The notes under the pieces were generated by a model. That model saw only the letters and a list, made by a program, of their open reading frames with translations, ran no database searches and was not told the DNA's origin. The position numbers and the translations under genes are program-made. From the NCBI GenBank assembly GCA_032622095.1, contig CP136061.1, forward strand, positions 265,208,077 through 265,272,076: 64,000 bases of DNA. The letters are read 5' to 3'. Below, one piece after another: positions 51,001 through 61,800 of the stretch; within the stretch, counting starts at the first letter, position 1, and each line of letters opens with the position of its first letter. Source of the DNA: Siphonodentalium dalli (Eukaryota; Mollusca; Scaphopoda; Gadilida; Siphonodentaliidae).

Positions 51001-54000
51001 GCCATAACTCTGTCAAAATATATTGGACCAACATCCGGATAGCATTATTTTTAGTAGACCTTAGATGCCTACATTCGCTAGAGATTTCGCGGTCCTCCTC
51101 CCATTAGTTTCTGAGTATTTCCAATTAAACAGAAAACGGCCGCAGTAGAAAAACAATATACTTCCTTGGTTACACCATGGAAGTATAATAATAGGGCAAA
51201 TCATGAGCTCAATAAATCGCAGTTAAGGGACGGAAAATATGAATTAGGATGATTATATCTTTCCCTTAACATGTGTGGGTTGATCTCAAGTGTTTGGGAG
51301 TGACCCCACCCCTGCCTCGAAATTGGGTGACGGGATTGGGAAATAGTCAAACCCGGCCCAAAATGCGAATTTTGAGAGCCCGTAACTCCGTTATTTTCCA
51401 ATGGATTTAAAAATTGTTTTGAGTATTGTGATCAGCTACTTACATTGATTATTTGTTATAAATTTTGTCTGATTCAGAGACGAATAACATTTTGTTTATT
51501 GGAAAGAATACGGGCCCACATTCAAAGTTTGAGGGCCCAAATCTCCGCCATTTTTTAACGGATTTACAATCTGTTTTCAGTTTTATGATCAACGTGTATG
51601 GTATATGTTATATATCAAGTTTCATATGATTCGGAGACGAAATAAATTTTGGTACCCCGGACCACCCCTCCCCTGACCCACAACACTGAACCGACACTGG
51701 CAAAATTTGGCTCATCGCGTGCTCTCTTCAGACCGCACGCATTGGCGTATCAGTTGACATCCAAAGTTTGACATCTTCGGAGGAGATGTGATCACAAGCA
51801 TATGGGGCCAAATTTGCATTGTTTGAAGGCCCACAACTCTGACATTTTTCAATGGATTTTCGAAATTCTTTCAGTTTCTAGATCGGTTGGCGGTATGGAT
51901 GTTATATTCCAAGTTTCATCCGATTCGGAGAAGAATACAAAATTGGTACCCCGGACCACCCCTCCCCTGACCCACAACACTGAACCGACACTGGCAAAAT
52001 TTGGCCCATCGCGTGCTCTCTTCAGACCGCACGCACTGGGATATCAGACGACATCCAAAGTTCGACATCTTCGGAGGAGATAGGGTCACAAGCACATGGG
52101 ACCGACACTTGCAAACTTTGAGGGCCCGTAACTCTTGCATTTCTTCTCGGATTACAAAAATCCTTTCCGGTATGGGTTTGTTTTCGTTCAGGGAATCTAC
52201 ATACTTAAATAGATGAATGTCAATAATAAAAAAAAATTGCGAAAATATTGCTCCCACCCCAGTGTAAAAATATATGTCCAACCCTGTCAAGTTTTCTTCC
52301 TCGGACTAAGCTGACAACGGTCAACACGACTACAAAAACCAAATACAGTTATCTGGAATGATACGGGAGGACAACAGAGTACAATAAAATAGAGGTTTGC
52401 CAACTATGGGCGGTAACTCTTCAGGGAAAGGGCGGACCCAAGTTTTTATGCCCGTGGGCAGTAGTGCATATCGAGATGTGCATACGGTCTAATTTTCGAT
52501 GCTCTGCTTCTTATAATTTCCGAGATAATAAAATGACATTTTTTCAAATAAAGGGAGATAACTCCTCGGGGAAAACGCGGACAATATTCGTTATGCGACG
52601 ATGGCATACAACTCTTTGATCCCAAGATACGTACCAAGTTTTAGTGTGCTACTCCTGGTACTTTTCGAGTAATAAGGGTTGCAAAAGTGTCCAGTATAAT
52701 AATAATAATAATGAAAAATAATCGAAAAAGGGCCATAACTCTGTCAAAATATATTGGACCAACATCCGGATAGCATTATTTTTAGTAGACCTTAGATGCC
52801 TACATTCGCTAGAGATTTCGCGGTCCTCCTCCCATTAGTTTCTGAGTATTTCCAATTAAACAGAAAACGGCCGCAGTAGAAAAACAATATACTTCCTTGG
52901 TTACACCATGGAAGTATAATAATAGGGCAAATCATGAGCTCAATAAATCGCAGTTAAGGGACGGAAAATATGAATTAGGATGATTATATCTTTCCCTTAA
53001 CATGTGTGGGTTGATCTCAAGTGTTTGGGAGTGACCCCACCCCTGCCTCGAAATTGGGTGACGGGATTGGGAAATAGTCAAACCCGGCCCAAAATGCGAA
53101 TTTTGAGAGCCCGTAACTCCGTTATTTTCCAATGGATTTAAAAATTGTTTTGAGTATTGTGATCAGCTACTTACATTGATTATTTGTTATAAATTTTGTC
53201 TGATTCAGAGACGAATAACATTTTGTTTATTGGAAAGAATACGGGCCCACATTCAAAGTTTGAGGGCCCAAATCTCCGCCATTTTTTAACGGATTTACAA
53301 TCTGTTTTCAGTTTTATGATCAACGTGTATGGTATATGTTATATATCAAGTTTCATATGATTCGGAGACGAAATAAATTTTGGTACCCCGGACCACCCCT
53401 CCCCTGACCCACAACACTGAACCGACACTGGCAAAATTTGGCTCATCGCGTGCTCTCTTCAGACCGCACGCATTGGCGTATCAGTTGACATCCAAAGTTT
53501 GACATCTTCGGAGGAGATGTGATCACAAGCATATGGGGCCAAATTTGCATTGTTTGAAGGCCCACAACTCTGACATTTTTCAATGGATTTTCGAAATTCT
53601 TTCAGTTTCTAGATCGGTTGGCGGTATGGATGTTATATTCCAAGTTTCATCCGATTCGGAGAAGAATACAAAATTGGTACCCCGGACCACCCCTCCCCTG
53701 ACCCACAACACTGAACCGACACTGGCAAAATTTGGCCCATCGCGTGCTCTCTTCAGACCGCACGCACTGGGATATCAGACGACATCCAAAGTTCGACATC
53801 TTCGGAGGAGATAGGGTCACAAGCACATGGGACCGACACTTGCAAACTTTGAGGGCCCGTAACTCTTGCATTTCTTCTCGGATTACAAAAATCCTTTCCG
53901 GTATGGGTTTGTTTTCGTTCAGGGAATCTACATACTTAAATAGATGAATGTCAATAATAAAAAAAAATTGCGAAAATATTGCTCCCACCCCAGTGTAAAA

Positions 54001-54442
54001 ATATATGTCCAACCCTGTCAAGTTTTCTTCCTCGGACTAAGCTGACAACGGTCAACACGACTACAAAAACCAAATACAGTTATCTGGAATGATACGGGAG
54101 GACAACAGAGTACAATAAAATAGAGGTTTGCCAACTATGGGCGGTAACTCTTCAGGGAAAGGGCGGACCCAAGTTTTTATGCCCGTGGGCAGTAGTGCAT
54201 ATCGAGATGTGCATACGGTCTAATTTTCGATGCTCTGCTTCTTATAATTTCCGAGATAATAAAATGACATTTTTTCAAATAAAGGGAGATAACTCCTCGG
54301 GGAAAACGCGGACAATATTCGTTATGCGACGATGGCATACAACTCTTTGATCCCAAGATACGTACCAAGTTTTAGTGTGCTACTCCTGGTACTTTTCGAG
54401 TAATAAGGGTTGCAAAAGTGTCCAGTATAATAATAATAATAA
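45095..54442 (+). repeat. Array C: 1731-bp higher-order satellite, about 5.4 copies
   Basis: Period 1731 bp, with hairpins starting at 45965, 47696, 49427, 51158 and 52889. The array opens with a truncated copy that begins in the module preceding M5 and has an internal deletion (ACTGGACCGACACTTGCAAAC at about 45174). Five units follow that look identical to one another. All five carry the chimeric junction GGGACCGACACTTGCAAAC (first at about 46905) plus ATTGCTCCCACC and GTCAAGTTTTC, shared with the truncated first copy. The array ends at (AAT)n and the right-end module. Recurrent short frames are not supported as genes. Confidence 0.97.
45994..47724 (+). repeat. Representative 1731-bp unit
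   Basis: Hinge-to-hinge unit. Leader, GTGACCCCACCCC at 46107, then M2 near 46181 (GAGCCCGTAACTCCG), M3 near 46341 (GGCCCAAATCTCCGCC), M4 near 46634 (GGCCCACAACTCTGAC), M5 near 46929 (GGCCCGTAACTCTTGC), M6 near 47213 (ATGGGCGGTAACTC) and M7 near 47358 (AAAGGGAGATAACTCC). After (AAT)n comes M1 near 47533 (AGGGCCATAACTCTG), and finally the hairpin at 47696-47724. Spacings are 160, 293, 295, 284, 145 and 175 bp. A 294-bp internal direct repeat starts at 46435 and again at 46729 (GATTCGGAGA...GGTACCCCGGACCACC). Confidence 0.9.
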
Positions 54443-54482
54443 CTAGAGGTCAGATTCCATGGAATCAGATATACTTCCATGG
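54443..54482 (-). mobile_element. Putative Helitron-like 3' terminus (spacer 3 side)
   Basis: Identical to the module at 42212: palindrome GATTCCATGGAATC (54453-54466), TGACCTCTAG on the minus strand ending at 54443, then T of a TTA repeat. On the plus strand ATACTTCCATGG (54471-54482) follows. It marks the exact right end of array C. Confidence 0.45.
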
Positions 54483-54855
54483 TATCCCATCCCATCCTAT
54501 GTGAATGCTATGCGTGTGTTCCTCTTCGTGCGACAACGCAATGGTGACTTATGATCTGATGGTGCACTTGCATTAACATTTCTAAATTTAATATATATTT
54601 TGGGACGTCTGTCTGTTTGTTTGTCTGTTAGCTATGACCGGGAAAACTGCAGGACGAATTTTGACAAAATTTGATAAATATGGGTACTTTTGTCCAGGGA
54701 GTGTTTTGGACGGGTCAAATCGTGACCCGACCTGACGTTGACCTTCAAAAAGGTCAAACCAAGGTCAAATCTGGTAAACAGACGGATTTCAACAAAATTT
54801 GATACCTAGGGAAACTTTTGTTCGGGGAGTGTTTTGGACAGGAAAAATCGTGACA
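54483..54855. repeat. Spacer 3: CCCAT run, inserted segment and AAGGTCAAATC repeats
   Basis: A short CCCAT run is followed by about 150 bp absent from spacer 2, ending in GTCTGTCTGTTTGTTTGTCT and GTTAGCTATGACCGGGAAAA. After that come two AAGGTCAAATC-type repeats related to 42282-42540, with GGTACTTTTGTCC-GGGAGTGTTTTGGAC in each. No coding frame is supported. Confidence 0.75.
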
Positions 54856-55791
54856 ATACGTTACTTTTATAGTAGAGCGGACATACCTATATAGTATATC
54901 GGTGAGCATGTTCATACATTTGCCTTTATTCTTGACAAGTCCGTTTGAATTTGCGTCATGAAGAGAGGGTTTTATTTTGAGTAATATATATCACCCGTTA
55001 CAACGTTATACACTACCAGCGTTAAACCGTCCAATCTAAATCTTTAAAAGGCGTACTAATCTTGCGTTTAGATACTACTTATGACATCCACTCGTCGAAA
55101 AGTTTTTATCTCAATATCTGATTTTCGGAGTAATTTTCCCCATTCGATATTCGGTGGAATTTGCCAAATCTGACCCCACCCGACACTAACACTCCCTTGA
55201 GCAGGTTGCGTTTATAGTAGAGCGGTCAAATTTTGTAGGCGTACCTGCAGTATACCGGCTTACATGGTCCTGCGTGAAATTCGCTCCTACATTAGCCCGT
55301 TTGAATTTGGGGCTAAAAATCGACTAGTGATAGACTACATAAGTATACATATTTATGATATATAGCGTTGTCACGAGTAAACCGTTCCATCTGAAAATTA
55401 GAAAATTGCGCTCTAGATGCGCTTGAACACTAGCCATCAGATGGACTCGTCAAAAACAATTATCTCGATGTTTGAATTTTCCCCCCTTTGCAATTTTCGT
55501 GAATTTTCCTAAAGTCTCAACCCACCCTGACACGTATTCTCCGTTGGGCATGTTACATTTATAGTATAGCCGTCAAACTTCTGGCACGTACATAAAGTAT
55601 GTCAACGTACTTGCTACGACATTATCTTGCTCTTTAATCAGCCGGTGTGGATTTGGCGGGAAAAATAGTTGCAATATTTCCGTACACCGTAACGCGGAAA
55701 GTCCTGGGTAAAAACATTTTTAAGCGGTATATTCGTGTCCTAATCTCTAGTCCAATTCGGAATATGCAATAAAATTTTTAGAGCTCTGTAC

Positions 55792-55795
<4 letters not shown>
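54856..55795. repeat. Spacer 3: degenerate ~350-bp repeats
   Basis: Runs parallel to 42541-43320 with many matching words (GCGGACATACCTATATAGTA, AAGAGAGGGTTT, ATAGCGTTGTCACGAGTAAA) and scattered substitutions. It retains the segment deleted from spacer 2 (TTTTCCCCCCTTTGCAATTT). Its end (AATTCGGAATATGCAATAAA) matches the end of spacer 1, so all three spacers share ancestry. Confidence 0.82.

Positions 55796-55822
<27 letters not shown>
55796..55822. repeat. Poly(A) tract, 27 nt
   Basis: Uninterrupted A run at the position equivalent to the poly(T) at 31050 in spacer 1. It is followed by about 33 unassigned bases (CAACCTTGGTTTATTCATCC...) before array D begins. Confidence 0.95.
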
Positions 55823-55855
55823 CAACCTTGGTTTATTCATCCTAGTGTTTAGTGT

Positions 55856-58800
55856 GTTTGCCAACTATGGGCGGTAACTCTTCAGGGAAAGCGCGGACAC
55901 AAGTTTTTATGCCCGTGGGCAGTAGTGCATATCGAGATGTGCATACGGTCTAATTTTCGATGCTCTGCTTCTTATAATTTCCGAGATAATAAAATGACAT
56001 TTTTTCAAATAAAGGGAGATAACTCCTCGGTGAAAGTGCGGACAAAATCGTTATGGGCCCTAGGCATAGAACTCATGTACACCAACATACTTACCAAGTT
56101 TTAGTGTCCTACTTCTTGTACTTTTCGAGTAATAGTGGTTACAAAAGTGTCAAGTATAATAATAATAATAACAATGAAAAATAATCGCAAAAGGGCCATA
56201 ACTCCGCCAAGAAACATTGGGCGGAAATCCGGATACCATTATATTTAGTAAACCTTCGATGCCTATATTCGCTAGAGATTTCGCGTTCCTACTGCAATCA
56301 GTTTCTGAGTATTTCGAAATAAACGGAAAACGACCTCAGTAGAAAAACAATATACTTCCTTGGTTACACCATGGAAGTATAATAATAGGGCAAATCATGA
56401 GCTGAATAAATCGCAGTTAAGGGACGGAAAATATGAAGTAGGATGATTATGTCTTTCCCTTAACACGTGTAGGTTGATCTCAAGTGTTTGGAAGTGACCC
56501 CACCCCTGCCTCGAAATTGGGTGACGAGATTTGGAAATAGTCAAACCCGGCCCAAAATGCGATTTTTGAGAGCCCGTAACTCCGTTATTTTCCAATTGAT
56601 TTTGAAATTGTTTTGAATATTGTGATCAGCTAGTTACATTGATTATTTGTTATAAATTTTGTCTGATTCAGAGACGAATAACATTTTGTTTATTGGAATG
56701 AATATGGGCCCACATTCAAAGTTTGAAGCCCCAAATCTCCGCCAGTTTTTAACGGATTTACAATCTGTTTTCAGTTTTATGATCAACGTGTATGGTAGAT
56801 GTTATATATCAAGTTTCATATGATTCGGAGACGAAATAAATTTTGGTACCCCGGACCACCCCTCCCTTGACCCACAACACTGAACCGACACTGGCAAAAT
56901 TTGGCTCATCGCGTGCTCTCTTCAGACCGCACGCATTGGCGTATCAGATGACATCCAAAGTTTGACATCTTCGGAGGAGATGTGATCACAAGCATATGGG
57001 GCCAAATTTGCATTGTTTGAAGGCCCACAACTCTGTCATTTTTCAATGGATTTTCGAAATTCTTTCAGTTTCTAGATCGGTTGGCGGTATGGGTGTTATA
57101 TACCAAGTTTCATCCGATTCGGAGAAGAATAAAAAATTGGTACCCCGGACCACCCCTCCCCTGACCCACAACACTGAACCGACACTGGCAAAAGTTGGCC
57201 CATCGCGTGCTCTCTTCAGACCGCACGCATTGGCGTATCAGATGACATCCAAAGTTCTACATCTTCGGAGGAGATGTGCGCACAAGCACATGGGACCAAA
57301 TTGCAAACTTTGAGGGCCCGTAACTCTTGCATTTCTTCTCGGATTACAAAAATCCTTTCCGGTATGGGTTTGTTTTCGTTCAGGGAATCTACATACTTAA
57401 ATAGATGAATGTCTAATAATAAAAAAAATTGCGAAAATTTTGCCCCCACCCCAGTGTAAAAATATATGTCCAACCCTGTCAAATTTTCTTCTTCGGACTA
57501 AGCTGACAACGGTCAACACGACTACAAAAACCAAATACAGTTATCTGGAATGATATGGGAGGACAACAGAGTACAATAAAATAGAGGTTTGCCAACTATG
57601 GGCGGTAACTCTTCAGGGAAAGCGCGGACACAAGTTTTTATGCCCGTGGGCAGTAGTGCATATCGAGATGTGCATACGGTCTAATTTTCGATGCTCTGCT
57701 TCTTATAATTTCCGAGATAATAAAATGACATTTTTTCAAATAAAGGGAGATAACTCCTCGGTGAAAGTGCGGACAAAATCGTTATGGGCCCTAGGCATAG
57801 AACTCATGTACACCAACATACTTACCAAGTTTTAGTGTCCTACTTCTTGTACTTTTCGAGTAATAGTGGTTACAAAAGTGTCAAGTATAATAATAATAAT
57901 AACAATGAAAAATAATCGCAAAAGGGCCATAACTCCGCCAAGAAACATTGGGCGGAAATCCGGATACCATTATATTTAGTAAACCTTCGATGCCTATATT
58001 CGCTAGAGATTTCGCGTTCCTACTGCAATCAGTTTCTGAGTATTTCGAAATAAACGGAAAACGACCTCAGTAGAAAAACAATATACTTCCTTGGTTACAC
58101 CATGGAAGTATAATAATAGGGCAAATCATGAGCTGAATAAATCGCAGTTAAGGGACGGAAAATATGAAGTAGGATGATTATGTCTTTCCCTTAACACGTG
58201 TAGGTTGATCTCAAGTGTTTGGAAGTGACCCCACCCCTGCCTCGAAATTGGGTGACGAGATTTGGAAATAGTCAAACCCGGCCCAAAATGCGATTTTTGA
58301 GAGCCCGTAACTCCGTTATTTTCCAATTGATTTTGAAATTGTTTTGAATATTGTGATCAGCTAGTTACATTGATTATTTGTTATAAATTTTGTCTGATTC
58401 AGAGACGAATAACATTTTGTTTATTGGAATGAATATGGGCCCACATTCAAAGTTTGAAGCCCCAAATCTCCGCCAGTTTTTAACGGATTTACAATCTGTT
58501 TTCAGTTTTATGATCAACGTGTATGGTAGATGTTATATATCAAGTTTCATATGATTCGGAGACGAAATAAATTTTGGTACCCCGGACCACCCCTCCCTTG
58601 ACCCACAACACTGAACCGACACTGGCAAAATTTGGCTCATCGCGTGCTCTCTTCAGACCGCACGCATTGGCGTATCAGATGACATCCAAAGTTTGACATC
58701 TTCGGAGGAGATGTGATCACAAGCATATGGGGCCAAATTTGCATTGTTTGAAGGCCCACAACTCTGTCATTTTTCAATGGATTTTCGAAATTCTTTCAGT

Positions 58801-61800
58801 TTCTAGATCGGTTGGCGGTATGGGTGTTATATACCAAGTTTCATCCGATTCGGAGAAGAATAAAAAATTGGTACCCCGGACCACCCCTCCCCTGACCCAC
58901 AACACTGAACCGACACTGGCAAAAGTTGGCCCATCGCGTGCTCTCTTCAGACCGCACGCATTGGCGTATCAGATGACATCCAAAGTTCTACATCTTCGGA
59001 GGAGATGTGCGCACAAGCACATGGGACCAAATTGCAAACTTTGAGGGCCCGTAACTCTTGCATTTCTTCTCGGATTACAAAAATCCTTTCCGGTATGGGT
59101 TTGTTTTCGTTCAGGGAATCTACATACTTAAATAGATGAATGTCTAATAATAAAAAAAATTGCGAAAATTTTGCCCCCACCCCAGTGTAAAAATATATGT
59201 CCAACCCTGTCAAATTTTCTTCTTCGGACTAAGCTGACAACGGTCAACACGACTACAAAAACCAAATACAGTTATCTGGAATGATATGGGAGGACAACAG
59301 AGTACAATAAAATAGAGGTTTGCCAACTATGGGCGGTAACTCTTCAGGGAAAGCGCGGACACAAGTTTTTATGCCCGTGGGCAGTAGTGCATATCGAGAT
59401 GTGCATACGGTCTAATTTTCGATGCTCTGCTTCTTATAATTTCCGAGATAATAAAATGACATTTTTTCAAATAAAGGGAGATAACTCCTCGGTGAAAGTG
59501 CGGACAAAATCGTTATGGGCCCTAGGCATAGAACTCATGTACACCAACATACTTACCAAGTTTTAGTGTCCTACTTCTTGTACTTTTCGAGTAATAGTGG
59601 TTACAAAAGTGTCAAGTATAATAATAATAATAACAATGAAAAATAATCGCAAAAGGGCCATAACTCCGCCAAGAAACATTGGGCGGAAATCCGGATACCA
59701 TTATATTTAGTAAACCTTCGATGCCTATATTCGCTAGAGATTTCGCGTTCCTACTGCAATCAGTTTCTGAGTATTTCGAAATAAACGGAAAACGACCTCA
59801 GTAGAAAAACAATATACTTCCTTGGTTACACCATGGAAGTATAATAATAGGGCAAATCATGAGCTGAATAAATCGCAGTTAAGGGACGGAAAATATGAAG
59901 TAGGATGATTATGTCTTTCCCTTAACACGTGTAGGTTGATCTCAAGTGTTTGGAAGTGACCCCACCCCTGCCTCGAAATTGGGTGACGAGATTTGGAAAT
60001 AGTCAAACCCGGCCCAAAATGCGATTTTTGAGAGCCCGTAACTCCGTTATTTTCCAATTGATTTTGAAATTGTTTTGAATATTGTGATCAGCTAGTTACA
60101 TTGATTATTTGTTATAAATTTTGTCTGATTCAGAGACGAATAACATTTTGTTTATTGGAATGAATATGGGCCCACATTCAAAGTTTGAAGCCCCAAATCT
60201 CCGCCAGTTTTTAACGGATTTACAATCTGTTTTCAGTTTTATGATCAACGTGTATGGTAGATGTTATATATCAAGTTTCATATGATTCGGAGACGAAATA
60301 AATTTTGGTACCCCGGACCACCCCTCCCTTGACCCACAACACTGAACCGACACTGGCAAAATTTGGCTCATCGCGTGCTCTCTTCAGACCGCACGCATTG
60401 GCGTATCAGATGACATCCAAAGTTTGACATCTTCGGAGGAGATGTGATCACAAGCATATGGGGCCAAATTTGCATTGTTTGAAGGCCCACAACTCTGTCA
60501 TTTTTCAATGGATTTTCGAAATTCTTTCAGTTTCTAGATCGGTTGGCGGTATGGGTGTTATATACCAAGTTTCATCCGATTCGGAGAAGAATAAAAAATT
60601 GGTACCCCGGACCACCCCTCCCCTGACCCACAACACTGAACCGACACTGGCAAAAGTTGGCCCATCGCGTGCTCTCTTCAGACCGCACGCATTGGCGTAT
60701 CAGATGACATCCAAAGTTCTACATCTTCGGAGGAGATGTGCGCACAAGCACATGGGACCAAATTGCAAACTTTGAGGGCCCGTAACTCTTGCATTTCTTC
60801 TCGGATTACAAAAATCCTTTCCGGTATGGGTTTGTTTTCGTTCAGGGAATCTACATACTTAAATAGATGAATGTCTAATAATAAAAAAAATTGCGAAAAT
60901 TTTGCCCCCACCCCAGTGTAAAAATATATGTCCAACCCTGTCAAATTTTCTTCTTCGGACTAAGCTGACAACGGTCAACACGACTACAAAAACCAAATAC
61001 AGTTATCTGGAATGATATGGGAGGACAACAGAGTACAATAAAATAGAGGTTTGCCAACTATGGGCGGTAACTCTTCAGGGAAAGCGCGGACACAAGTTTT
61101 TATGCCCGTGGGCAGTAGTGCATATCGAGATGTGCATACGGTCTAATTTTCGATGCTCTGCTTCTTATAATTTCCGAGATAATAAAATGACATTTTTTCA
61201 AATAAAGGGAGATAACTCCTCGGTGAAAGTGCGGACAAAATCGTTATGGGCCCTAGGCATAGAACTCATGTACACCAACATACTTACCAAGTTTTAGTGT
61301 CCTACTTCTTGTACTTTTCGAGTAATAGTGGTTACAAAAGTGTCAAGTATAATAATAATAATAACAATGAAAAATAATCGCAAAAGGGCCATAACTCCGC
61401 CAAGAAACATTGGGCGGAAATCCGGATACCATTATATTTAGTAAACCTTCGATGCCTATATTCGCTAGAGATTTCGCGTTCCTACTGCAATCAGTTTCTG
61501 AGTATTTCGAAATAAACGGAAAACGACCTCAGTAGAAAAACAATATACTTCCTTGGTTACACCATGGAAGTATAATAATAGGGCAAATCATGAGCTGAAT
61601 AAATCGCAGTTAAGGGACGGAAAATATGAAGTAGGATGATTATGTCTTTCCCTTAACACGTGTAGGTTGATCTCAAGTGTTTGGAAGTGACCCCACCCCT
61701 GCCTCGAAATTGGGTGACGAGATTTGGAAATAGTCAAACCCGGCCCAAAATGCGATTTTTGAGAGCCCGTAACTCCGTTATTTTCCAATTGATTTTGAAA

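Noticed and set aside
46609-57313. Recurring frames in the 1731-bp units (66-, 93/105- and 124/88-residue types)
   Set aside because: Between arrays C and D almost every difference in these frames changes the residue (for example eight changes in 66 residues), one frame changes length, and no domain is seen. This is the pattern of non-coding drift.
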